Below, in pieces: positions 34,949 through 42,759 of a DNA stretch of 64,000 nt. A program made the position numbers and the translations under genes. This DNA is from Acidobacteriales bacterium 59-55 (lineage in GTDB: Bacteria > Acidobacteriota > Terriglobia > Terriglobales > Acidobacteriaceae), in contig MKSV01000003.1 of the NCBI GenBank assembly GCA_001897435.1, positions 557,393 to 621,392 of the forward strand. Direction: 5' to 3'. The notes beneath the pieces are model-generated. The model did not search any database, was not told the origin of the DNA, and worked only from the letters and a program-made list of their open reading frames with translations. The first letter of the stretch is position 1. Each line of letters begins with the position of its first letter.

Positions 34949-36073
34949 GTGAAGCGAACAGGCACGAAAACGGCTGGGCATACAGTAAGAGCATCTACAA
35001 ACCAGACTGGAACGCCTGGTCCCGGCGGAAAGCGAGTGCGGATTCAGGATGTCGCTTCATTTGCAGGCGTGTCCCTGGGAACCGTCTCCGCTGTACTCAA
35101 TAACAATGGGCGCGTCAGCACTGCCACCCGTGCTCATGTTCAGGCCGCCATCGCCAGTCTCGGTTATCGTCCCGATCTCTATGCCAGCAACCTGGCGCGA
35201 AGACATACTCAGATGTTGGGCCTGCTGGTCTCAAACCTGCAAAATCCCTTCTTCGCCGAAACGGCTCAGGCCATGGAAGACGAAGCCGCTCGGCATGGTT
35301 ACCGGATCTCTCTGACCGCTTCCAACTTTTCGCCGGAGCAACATCGAGCTGCCGTAAAGCAGTTACTCGGCGCGCGCATCGCCGGACTCGCCATCATTAC
35401 CTCGGAACACGACGATACCGCTCGCCAGCTTATCTCTGCCAGCGGCATCCCTGCCGTCTTTCTGGATGTCGGCAAGCCTGAAGAGAACCTTGCCATCCTC
35501 CGCGTAGACTCTCGCGGCGGAATGAAGGCGGCGGTGAAACATCTGATTCAACTCGGACATCGGGATCTGCTGTTTGTCCGGAACTCCCAGGAGGCGAGTG
35601 GCCCGCCTCTGCTCTCGCACCGCCTGCGCGACCAGGGCTTCGCGGCAGCCGTGCGATCGTGCGCAATCGAAGGCCTGAAGACAAATATTGTCGACGTTCG
35701 CGGTCCCGGAGCAGATGCCGGCGAGCAGGCCATCGCCTCAGTCTTCGGCAGGATTCACTTTACCGCGGTCATCGCCATCACCGACATGGTCGCCATGGGA
35801 GTGTACCGTGGCCTGCAAGCGCGGGGAGTCAGGATCCCGCGTGAGGTGTCGGTCGTCGGTTTCGACAACACCTACTTCAGCCGATTTCTGAATCCGCCGC
35901 TGACCACGGTTGACGTCTCCCGCAGCGACCTCAGCAGGCTCGTGATTGCGTCGCTCCTCCAGCGAAAGAAGACCTCGCAGAGGCTCATTCATCTGCCAAC
36001 TAGCCTGGTACTGCGCGAATCCACCGCAGCGCCGCCGCAGCAAAGCCCCCGTAAGCGCGCAAAGAAAGTTTAA
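34949..36073 (+). CDS. LacI-family transcriptional regulator
   Basis: About 374 residues from GTG 34949; the start is uncertain because GTG 35035 also lies in frame just before the DNA-binding domain and a TTG exists at 34922. The helix-turn-helix with hinge is VRIQDVASFAGVSLGTVSAVLNNNGRVSTATRAHVQAAIASLGYRPDLYASNLARR. A periplasmic-binding-like sugar domain follows, from LGLLVSNLQNPFFAETAQAMEDEAARHGY to VSVVGFDNTYFSRFLNPPLTTVDVSRSDLSRL. It should control the divergent TonB receptor and lyase in response to a sugar. The C-terminus is Lys/Arg-rich (SPRKRAKKV). Confidence 0.9.
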   Translation: MKRTGTKTAGHTVRASTNQTGTPGPGGKRVRIQDVASFAGVSLGTVSAVLNNNGRVSTATRAHVQAAIASLGYRPDLYASNLARRHTQMLGLLVSNLQNPFFAETAQAMEDEAARHGYRISLTASNFSPEQHRAAVKQLLGARIAGLAIITSEHDDTARQLISASGIPAVFLDVGKPEENLAILRVDSRGGMKAAVKHLIQLGHRDLLFVRNSQEASGPPLLSHRLRDQGFAAAVRSCAIEGLKTNIVDVRGPGADAGEQAIASVFGRIHFTAVIAITDMVAMGVYRGLQARGVRIPREVSVVGFDNTYFSRFLNPPLTTVDVSRSDLSRLVIASLLQRKKTSQRLIHLPTSLVLRESTAAPPQQSPRKRAKKV

Positions 36074-36912
36074 GCCGTCGTAACAGACTCTTCGTTGCGC
36101 GAATAAATGACGGGGTTCAACGGCGACGCAATCACCTCTCCCACCTCCGCGCCCGGACACCAGCGCTCGGTATCGGCAATTTGATTCTTGTTCCGGGGCG
36201 CGGCCAATCGCATCTTCTCATCCATATAGATCATGGTCATCACCTTGCGAGGCCTGTCCGTGGAATTCGCTCCCGCACGATGAAAGGTCCATCCGGAGTG
36301 AAAGCTCACATCGCCAAGACTGAATGCGCTCTCCTCCAGGTGGAACGTTTGCAGCGCCTGCTTCAGCGTCATCTCACTCTCGTCGCTGATCTCCAGATCG
36401 CGGCCGATCTGGAAGCGGTGACTCTTTTCGCAGAACGCCAGCGGCCCCATCTCAAGCGGCGTCTCTTGCAGCGGTATCCACGCCGTCACCATCTTGTCGC
36501 TCGATACCGGCCAGTAATATTGATCGGCGTGCCATGGAGTAATTCCGCCGCCCGCCTCCTTGTAAAGTGCCTGGTCGTGATAGAGACGCACCCCCGTCGC
36601 ATCGATCAACTCTGCGGCGATACGCGCCAGGCACTTGCCAAAGACAAACTCTCTTACCTGGTCCGATTGGGTCCACAGATTCATAATCTGCAAAAACGCC
36701 TTGCCATAGGTCGTGCGCTGCTCCAGCGGAACCGCGTCCGCGGATAGCTCAGCGACGCGCTCCGTGATGACACGACTATAGTGATCCAGCAACTCCGGCG
36801 AGAGCACATGCCCCAGCTTGACGTAGCCGTTTTCGTTATAAAAGTGGATCTGCTCTCCGGTCAGAGAAAACGGCGCATCCAGTTCCTCGTGTAACTTCTC
36901 AATCTTCGCCAT
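36070..36912 (-). CDS. Phytanoyl-CoA dioxygenase (PhyH) family Fe(II)/2-oxoglutarate oxygenase
   Basis: 280 residues from ATG 36912, with GAGGA six bases upstream; a longer frame to 37197 overlaps the upstream gene and is rejected. The iron ligands are H-x-D in TPWHADQYYWP and the distal His in SGWTFHRAGANSTDRPR, with the Arg after it fitting 2-oxoglutarate binding. The end overlaps the convergent LacI-family gene by 4 bases. It lies 112 bases after a GH36-like hydrolase gene on the same strand, a pairing that suggests a role in sugar or natural-product modification; the substrate is unknown. Confidence 0.88.
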   Translation of the reverse strand: MAKIEKLHEELDAPFSLTGEQIHFYNENGYVKLGHVLSPELLDHYSRVITERVAELSADAVPLEQRTTYGKAFLQIMNLWTQSDQVREFVFGKCLARIAAELIDATGVRLYHDQALYKEAGGGITPWHADQYYWPVSSDKMVTAWIPLQETPLEMGPLAFCEKSHRFQIGRDLEISDESEMTLKQALQTFHLEESAFSLGDVSFHSGWTFHRAGANSTDRPRKVMTMIYMDEKMRLAAPRNKNQIADTERWCPGAEVGEVIASPLNPVIYSRNEESVTTA

Positions 36913-37024
36913 GTCGATCCTCGCAGTGATGAAGCGTTTCATCGTTATAATAACGCCGGTCGCCCGGCTGCCAACATCAGCAGGCAAATTAACTTTGTCA
37001 GGTCCGCAGAACAGATTCAGAGGC

Positions 37025-38791
37025 CTAAACCGAAAACGGATAAGCTCCCGCGGGAGAGCACCAGTCATAGGTGCGCTTTCCGCCGTTGCCGGGTGCAGCC
37101 CACTCCTCCGGCGTGCTCTCTTCGCGCCAGTCCACCGGACTAGCGCCCTCACCGCCCCGCGCCGACAACCGGAACGCCTCTGCGATCGCCCGGGCATGCT
37201 CCGGTGTTCGCGCGCCCTCGCCCGGAGAGATGAACAGCGCAGTCCCTGTACGCGCCAGCAGATCGAGCCATTGCCGGTTCAACTCCCACGGAATCGCGGC
37301 CGAGATGCCCACGCAGTCGGCATCCTGAACGAAGAACGCCCCATGCTGCGGCAGCCGGAACGCCAGCGTATTGATGCCCATCCGCCGCGTCCGCTCCCAA
37401 ATCCGACCGCTGGTGTCGTCGCCGGTGCGCTGAATGTCGAACCGGCCCTGCGCCAGATGCCCGATGGTATTGCAGCCGAGGATCAGCGTCTTCTGCCCGC
37501 CGGTCTCGCGAATGCGTTTGTAAAGATCCAGAATCACTTCAGCGTTGGTGCGGCTGCGGTCGTGGAGCGACCAGCCGGAGACGGTAGGCTCCGCGCCCAT
37601 CTCAAACCCCCATTGCCCCAGCAGGTCGTAAGTGGAGAAGTCGTGCTTTACCAACTCATATCCCCAATCAACCACCTGCTTCACCTTCGCAAGAACTCTC
37701 TCCTCTGCCTCCGGAATTGTCGGATCGTAGGCCAGTTCCTTCGCACGTTCTTTCCTCGCCCCGAACCTGGCGGCGGGCAGCAGCAGAGCCGCATCCGTGC
37801 CCTCCATCGCTTCGAGCGGGCGAATCCAGATTCCGGGCCGTGTCTTGCGGCTGCGAATATCATCCGCCAGCCGCGACATGCTGCCGTATCCCTTCGACCC
37901 GTCGGCCCATCCCATGTCGATCACGGAGAAGGGCCGCACGGCGTTCGACTCCGACAGCCCCGCGATGAACTCCGTGTCCTTCAGTATCTGCTGCGCCGTG
38001 TTCTTGCCGTAGGCGTAGTACCAGTCGTTGGTGCCGTAGACCGGTTCGACAGGCAACGCAGGCTCCGAGCACATCTGCCTGCAGAACTCATGCAGCGCGC
38101 TCGTCGGCTCTTCGCCGGCGGAACCTCTGCGCGCAACGACCGTAGCCGCAGCCAGCGTGCGCTGCCCCAGTCGCACGCCGGAGCCGCCATTCGCCGTGTT
38201 GAGCCAGAGCGACACGCCCTGCGGATCGAGTTGCCAGAAGCAAAGCGCCCCCCCGCCCGTCTTCACTCCATACGCATGGCAGGCTTCGCCGTCATTGGTC
38301 GCGAAGTACCACGGCATCACGCGCTCGGGAATGAGGTTGCGCCAGACCAGGTCGCCGTAGCTCCGCTCCCAATGATCGCCAAGCGCGAGAAGGTTCTTCG
38401 CAACCGGCATTCTCCATCGGAGATGCAGAAACTTCAACTCCGCCGCGGGCGTGGCCACGGCAATCGCCAGTTCCTCTCGGGCCGCCTTGCTCTCGACGCT
38501 GACGCCATGGCCATGCCACTCGCTGCCCGACCGTTGAAGCTGCAGGGGCTCTTGGAGACGAGAGTACGCCGTCACGCCATCCGGCACGCGCAGCAGGTCG
38601 AGAAATGTATCCTGTCGCCCTGCCGCCCGCGAAGGAGCTTTCGTCTCCGCTCCGGCAACAACTGCATTCGACAGCCCGGCCAGCACTGTCGCCGCCGTTG
38701 CCTTCCCCAGGAAAGACCGTCGTGTCACCGGCAGATCAGCCCTCGGCGTTGAATCACTGAACGTAGATGGCTTGCTCGTCTTGTCCGGCAT
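37025..38791 (-). CDS. GH36-like (alpha-galactosidase clan) hydrolase, Tat-exported
   Basis: 588 residues from ATG 38791, with AGGAAGAAG directly upstream. The leader TRRSFLGKATAATVLAGLSNAVVAGAE is a twin-arginine signal. A beta-sandwich N-domain precedes a TIM barrel from about 245 (EPVYGTNDWYYAYGKNTAQQILKD). The nucleophile is D384 in ELVKHDFSTYDLLGQWG and the acid/base Asp is in RTGDDTSGR (about 456-462), matching clan GH-D. Exact specificity is not readable. It is probably the first gene of a unit with the PhyH oxygenase. Confidence 0.8.
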   Translation of the reverse strand: MPDKTSKPSTFSDSTPRADLPVTRRSFLGKATAATVLAGLSNAVVAGAETKAPSRAAGRQDTFLDLLRVPDGVTAYSRLQEPLQLQRSGSEWHGHGVSVESKAAREELAIAVATPAAELKFLHLRWRMPVAKNLLALGDHWERSYGDLVWRNLIPERVMPWYFATNDGEACHAYGVKTGGGALCFWQLDPQGVSLWLNTANGGSGVRLGQRTLAAATVVARRGSAGEEPTSALHEFCRQMCSEPALPVEPVYGTNDWYYAYGKNTAQQILKDTEFIAGLSESNAVRPFSVIDMGWADGSKGYGSMSRLADDIRSRKTRPGIWIRPLEAMEGTDAALLLPAARFGARKERAKELAYDPTIPEAEERVLAKVKQVVDWGYELVKHDFSTYDLLGQWGFEMGAEPTVSGWSLHDRSRTNAEVILDLYKRIRETGGQKTLILGCNTIGHLAQGRFDIQRTGDDTSGRIWERTRRMGINTLAFRLPQHGAFFVQDADCVGISAAIPWELNRQWLDLLARTGTALFISPGEGARTPEHARAIAEAFRLSARGGEGASPVDWREESTPEEWAAPGNGGKRTYDWCSPAGAYPFSV

Positions 38792-38817
38792 CTTCTTCCT
38801 GACTCCATGCGATAAGT

Positions 38818-38862
38818 TGTGCATCGGAAAACTTCTTCATGCACAGTTGCCCGCCAATTATA
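38818..38862 (-). promoter_or_regulatory. Promoter and leader palindrome of the GH36-like gene
   Basis: On the minus strand a perfect TATAAT (complement of 38857-38862) lies 65 bases before the ATG; no good -35 precedes it. Just downstream, TGTGCAT (38818-38824) and ATGCACA (38839-38845) form an inverted repeat that could be an operator or a leader hairpin. Confidence 0.4.
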
Positions 38863-38983
38863 GAGTGAGCCGTCGCGGTTCCGGTCGCTTTCCCTCGCCT
38901 CCACTGCGAATCATGGAACCAGCATCCACGAAGAATCGGTTGACCGAGCCGTGAAGAAAATTTGGCTTCTTTCCGGCACCATC

Positions 38984-39487
38984 TTATGCAAGCCGGAGTT
39001 GACGCGGCCGCATCGCGCCTTCAAGCTCCAGCAGAAAGCTCTTCCGTTCGAGCCCGCCGGCATAGCCCGTCAATCCACCATCGCTTCCAATCACGCGATG
39101 ACATGGAACCACGATGCTGATGGGATTGCGCCCATTCGCCAGTCCGACAGCGCGGATCGCCGCTGGGTTCCCTATCGCATCGGCAAGCTGGGCATACGTT
39201 CTCGTCTCGCCGTAGGGGATACCGCGAAGCAGAGCCCAGACTCTCGTCTGAAACTCCGTCCCTCTGGCGGCGAGCGGAAGTGTAAACACGGTACGCTTCC
39301 GCTCAAAGTATTCCCGCAGTTCCAACACCGCCTGCTCGAAACCGCGATGCGCTCGTTCGCCGAGAGCCTCCGGCTTCGGCCCGCGCTTATGGTCAGGCAG
39401 GTAAAGCCCGCTCATGACTCCGTCGGTATTGACCAGCGTCAATGTCCCCAACGGTGACTCCAAAAGGTAATGCTCGGTCATCGTCAT
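38984..39487 (-). CDS. ogt: Methylated-DNA-protein cysteine methyltransferase
   Basis: 167 residues; a second ATG two codons in is equally possible. The active site IVVPCHRVIGSDGGLTGYAGG holds the acceptor Cys, which takes the methyl group from O6-methylguanine and is used up. The helix-turn-helix segment YAQLADAIGNPAAIRAVGLANGRNP fits. It lies 113 bases after an Ada-AlkA fusion gene on the same strand, which lacks this domain, so the two probably form one alkylation-repair unit. Confidence 0.95.
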   Translation of the reverse strand: MTMTEHYLLESPLGTLTLVNTDGVMSGLYLPDHKRGPKPEALGERAHRGFEQAVLELREYFERKRTVFTLPLAARGTEFQTRVWALLRGIPYGETRTYAQLADAIGNPAAIRAVGLANGRNPISIVVPCHRVIGSDGGLTGYAGGLERKSFLLELEGAMRPRQLRLA

Positions 39488-39600
39488 ATCAAATCTCCTT
39501 CTTCTTGCTGGCCAATTCCTTTTCGCCGTCCCATGAACTGCACGTGATTCAAGACACGAGCTAGCCTTGTGTCACTGCGAATACACTCCGCTTCTTGTCT

Positions 39601-41109
39601 TCAAATTTGAAGGCGCAGACCGTTCTTCATCAAGGTCGCTGCTGCATCGGCTCCCCAAAGGTGTTGCGCGGCATAGGCTCGCCATGGCCGCCAGGTCTCG
39701 GCGCGGCAAAGCAGACTCGCTGCGTCAACCCGCTCACCCGCGATCGCCGCCGCACCGCGAAGCAGTCCTATGTCCGACGAGGGGAATGCATCCATCTCCC
39801 GTATCGCGCGCATGGCAATGTAATGCGCCGTCCACTCACCGACTCCTCGAATCACCTTCAACCTCTCGACGATCTCCTCAAGAGTGCCGAGAGGATTGAA
39901 AAGATTCGGGTCCGCCACCACCGCCTCCGCAATCGCCCTCAACGCCTGTCGGCGCGCATCCGGCAAGCCCAGGCCGATAGACTCCGCCGTGGCAAGTCGC
40001 TTCGCTGTGGGAAACACATGCGTCAGCCCCGGACGCTTCACCTCTCCCTTCGAAACAGGCTTGCCGTGCAAAGCGACCAACTCTCCCGCAAGACGACGTG
40101 CAGCAACGACGCTGATCTGCTGGCCGAGAATCGCGCGTATCGCCAGTTCGAAACCATCCCATCCGCCGGGCGCGCGCAACCCGCGGCGCCTCCTGATAAG
40201 AGAACCCAACAGAGAGTCGCTCCCCAGGTGTGCCTCAATGGTCTCAATATCCGCTCCCGTGTCGAATTGACGCCGCACGCGAGCCACAATGACGGGCAGC
40301 GACTTTACATTCGGAAACCGGATCGTCACGCCGAGGCTCTGCTGCTCCGGCAGGTGACAGACTTCGATGCTTCCGGTCGCTCCACCGATCTCGACCGTGC
40401 GCAGATAACGCCCATCCTCCACCGCTTCAACGCCCGGAATCGCCCGCGCCGCGAAGAAGCCGAGGATCGACTCCCAATCGTAGGGCGGCCGATATCGGAT
40501 TCGCAGCGCAACCCCCGCCTCCCTCGCTTCCGAAATCGCGGACGCCTTTCGCCGCAGAGCGTGAGGAGGCCGATGGAAGAGAGACTGAAATGTTTCGTTG
40601 AACCGCCGCACGCTGCCGAAGCCCGCCGCCGAAGCGATGTCAGCCATGGCCATCTGTGTCTCGTGGATCAGTTGCTTGGCAAAGAGCACCCGTCGCGTCT
40701 GCGCCACCGAGATTGGCGAAGCTCCAAGGTGTTGCAGAAACAAGCGCCGAAGCTGCCGCTCTCCCACTCCCAGGCGTCCCGCCAATTTCTCGACACTCGC
40801 GGCGTCACCATCCAGTGCGCCCTCTGCAATCAGCGACAGGGCGCGCGAGACGGTATTCGACGTGCCACGCCACGAGGCCATATCCGGAGCCGTCTCGGGA
40901 CGGCAGCGCAAGCAAGGCCGAAACCCGGCATCCTGCGCCGCCGCCGCCGAAGCGAAGAACCGGCAGTTCTCGAACTTTGCCGTCCGCGCTGGGCAGACCG
41001 GCCTGCAATAGATCCCGGTCGAGGTGACGCCAACGTAGATCAGCCCGTCAAAACGGGCGTCTCGGCTCTGCAAGGCGCGATAGCAAACGTCTTTGTCCGG
41101 CGTCTTCAT
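39601..41109 (-). CDS. Ada-type sensor/AraC regulator fused to AlkA DNA glycosylase
   Basis: 502 residues. Residues about 5-80 are the Ada metal-binding sensor with four cysteines (STGIYCRPVCPARTAKFENCRFF and FRPCLRCRPE); the first takes a methyl group from phosphotriesters. An AraC-type helix-turn-helix lies at about 90-190 (LAGRLGVGERQLRRLF, MADIASAAGFGSVRRFNETFQSLFHRPP). An AlkA N-domain and the HhH-GPD glycosylase follow (AIRAILGQQISVVAARRLAGELVALHG, then GVGEWTAHYIAMRAI with the helix-hairpin-helix and catalytic Asp region). It removes alkylated bases and activates its own regulon. The O6-methylguanine domain of E. coli Ada is absent here and supplied by the next gene. Confidence 0.92.
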   Translation of the reverse strand: MKTPDKDVCYRALQSRDARFDGLIYVGVTSTGIYCRPVCPARTAKFENCRFFASAAAAQDAGFRPCLRCRPETAPDMASWRGTSNTVSRALSLIAEGALDGDAASVEKLAGRLGVGERQLRRLFLQHLGASPISVAQTRRVLFAKQLIHETQMAMADIASAAGFGSVRRFNETFQSLFHRPPHALRRKASAISEAREAGVALRIRYRPPYDWESILGFFAARAIPGVEAVEDGRYLRTVEIGGATGSIEVCHLPEQQSLGVTIRFPNVKSLPVIVARVRRQFDTGADIETIEAHLGSDSLLGSLIRRRRGLRAPGGWDGFELAIRAILGQQISVVAARRLAGELVALHGKPVSKGEVKRPGLTHVFPTAKRLATAESIGLGLPDARRQALRAIAEAVVADPNLFNPLGTLEEIVERLKVIRGVGEWTAHYIAMRAIREMDAFPSSDIGLLRGAAAIAGERVDAASLLCRAETWRPWRAYAAQHLWGADAAATLMKNGLRLQI

Positions 41110-41368
41110 GCATGTATCTTCTCACTTGGCACACGTTGAATTAGCGGTTTTCGGACATGGTCACTTCATCGGAATGCACCCGATAAAGTTTCCTCTCGCG
41201 CCGATCGCGGAAGAAGCGAAGGTCTGCGCGGAGATTCTGTGCTGGAGTTATCGCTGAAGCAAAGTTGAGCGAATTCTACAGCGGTTTCCCGAAGCCGAGT
41301 ATCGACCACCCGAGGCCGAGGATGACTTCGGCGGAATATACTTGGACATCTCATGGAGGGCACAATTC

Positions 41369-42745
41369 ATGAAGGTGCTACGCCGCTCGGCGGTGACTCT
41401 CGTTGTTTTGCTTTTAGCCGCCGGAACCATCCGGCTGGTCCTTGGCGAGGCCAGCCCTAAGAAAGTTCTTACCGGCCGATCCGCCTTCGTCTCGTCGATC
41501 GCAGTAAAACCGGGCATCTTCCGGAAGATCGTGCCCGCCGATCTCCCGAAGCCTTATGCCACGAAGTCCGTCTCGACGAAGTCGCGCATCGTTCCCCGGC
41601 CCGCCGGTTTGCTGCCGCAGGCGCCCGCCGGCTTCAAGGTAGGACTCTACGCGGACGGCCTGGTGGTACCCCGCGTGATTCGCGTGGCGCCGAACGGCGA
41701 CATCTTCGTGGTCGAGACGCGAGCCGGAAGAGTCCACGTCTTCCGCGGCATCTCCGCCGACGGCAAGCCGCAGGAGAGTTCCATCTTTGCTACCGGCTTT
41801 CATGAGCCCTACGGCATGGTCTTCTATCCATTGGGCAAGAATCCGAAGTGGCTCTACGTCGCCAACACCGACTCGGTAGTGCGCTACGCCTACAAGAACG
41901 GCGACCTGAAGGCGACAGGAAAGCCCGAAGTCGTCATTGCAGACCTGCCCTCCAGCCGCTCGCGCGATGAGAACGCATGGAAGGCCTACGATCTTGCCGT
42001 CTCCCAGGGAAAAACTCCTCCCGATCACGGCCACTGGACCCGGGATCTCGCATTTTCGCTGGACGGCAAGCGACTGTTCATCGGAGTCGGCTCGGCCTCG
42101 AACGTGGACGATCCGGACGAGCACCCCAGCGAGACCCGGCGCGCCAACATTCTGGAGTACACGCCCGAGGGCAAATTCGTGAAGGTCTACGCCTCCGGAA
42201 TCCGCAATCCCTCGGGCATCGCCGTCAATCCGACCACCGGTCAGTTATGGACCTCGGTGAACGAGCGCGACGGCCTGGGTGACGATCTGGTGCCCGACTA
42301 TATTACTCACGTCCAGGAGGGCGGTTTCTACGGCTGGCCGTACTACTACCTCGGCGACAATCCCGACCCACGCCATCTCGGCAAGCATCCCGAGTTGAAA
42401 GACAAGGTGATCGTGCCCGACGTGCTTCTGCAATCGCACACAGCTTCGCTCCAGATGACCTTCTATGATGGCAAGCAGTTCCCCGCCCAGTATCGCGGCG
42501 ACATCTTCGCCAGCCAGCATGGCTCCTGGAACCGGCTGGTGCGATCAGGCTACGAGGTTGTGCGCGTCCCGCTTAAAAACGGAAAGTCGAACGGCGTCTA
42601 TGAGGACTTCCTGACCGGCTTCCTCACTCCCGAGGGCGACGTCTGGGGTCGACCGGTCGGCGTGGCCACCGCTGCCGACGGCTCGCTCCTGGTCTCCGAC
42701 GACGGCTCCGGCTCCATCTGGCGCGTCAGTTACACCGGCAAGTAA
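41369..42745 (+). CDS. L-sorbosone dehydrogenase-like (PQQ-type beta-propeller) protein
   Basis: 458 residues from ATG 41369, with GGAGG nine bases upstream. The N-terminus is a signal peptide or membrane anchor (AVTLVVLLLAAGTIRLVL). A six-bladed propeller follows, with the sorbosone/soluble-glucose-dehydrogenase pattern GFHEPYGMVF, WTRDLAFSLDGKRLFIGVGSASN, GIRNPSGIAVNPTTGQLWTSVNERDGLGDDL and GSWNRLVRSGYEVVRV. Members bind PQQ and oxidise sugars in the periplasm, but some have lost the activity. It sits 14 bases before a TonB-receptor gene in the same direction, so the two are surely co-transcribed. Confidence 0.87.
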   Translation: MKVLRRSAVTLVVLLLAAGTIRLVLGEASPKKVLTGRSAFVSSIAVKPGIFRKIVPADLPKPYATKSVSTKSRIVPRPAGLLPQAPAGFKVGLYADGLVVPRVIRVAPNGDIFVVETRAGRVHVFRGISADGKPQESSIFATGFHEPYGMVFYPLGKNPKWLYVANTDSVVRYAYKNGDLKATGKPEVVIADLPSSRSRDENAWKAYDLAVSQGKTPPDHGHWTRDLAFSLDGKRLFIGVGSASNVDDPDEHPSETRRANILEYTPEGKFVKVYASGIRNPSGIAVNPTTGQLWTSVNERDGLGDDLVPDYITHVQEGGFYGWPYYYLGDNPDPRHLGKHPELKDKVIVPDVLLQSHTASLQMTFYDGKQFPAQYRGDIFASQHGSWNRLVRSGYEVVRVPLKNGKSNGVYEDFLTGFLTPEGDVWGRPVGVATAADGSLLVSDDGSGSIWRVSYTGK

Positions 42746-42759
42746 CAGAAAGATCTTGA

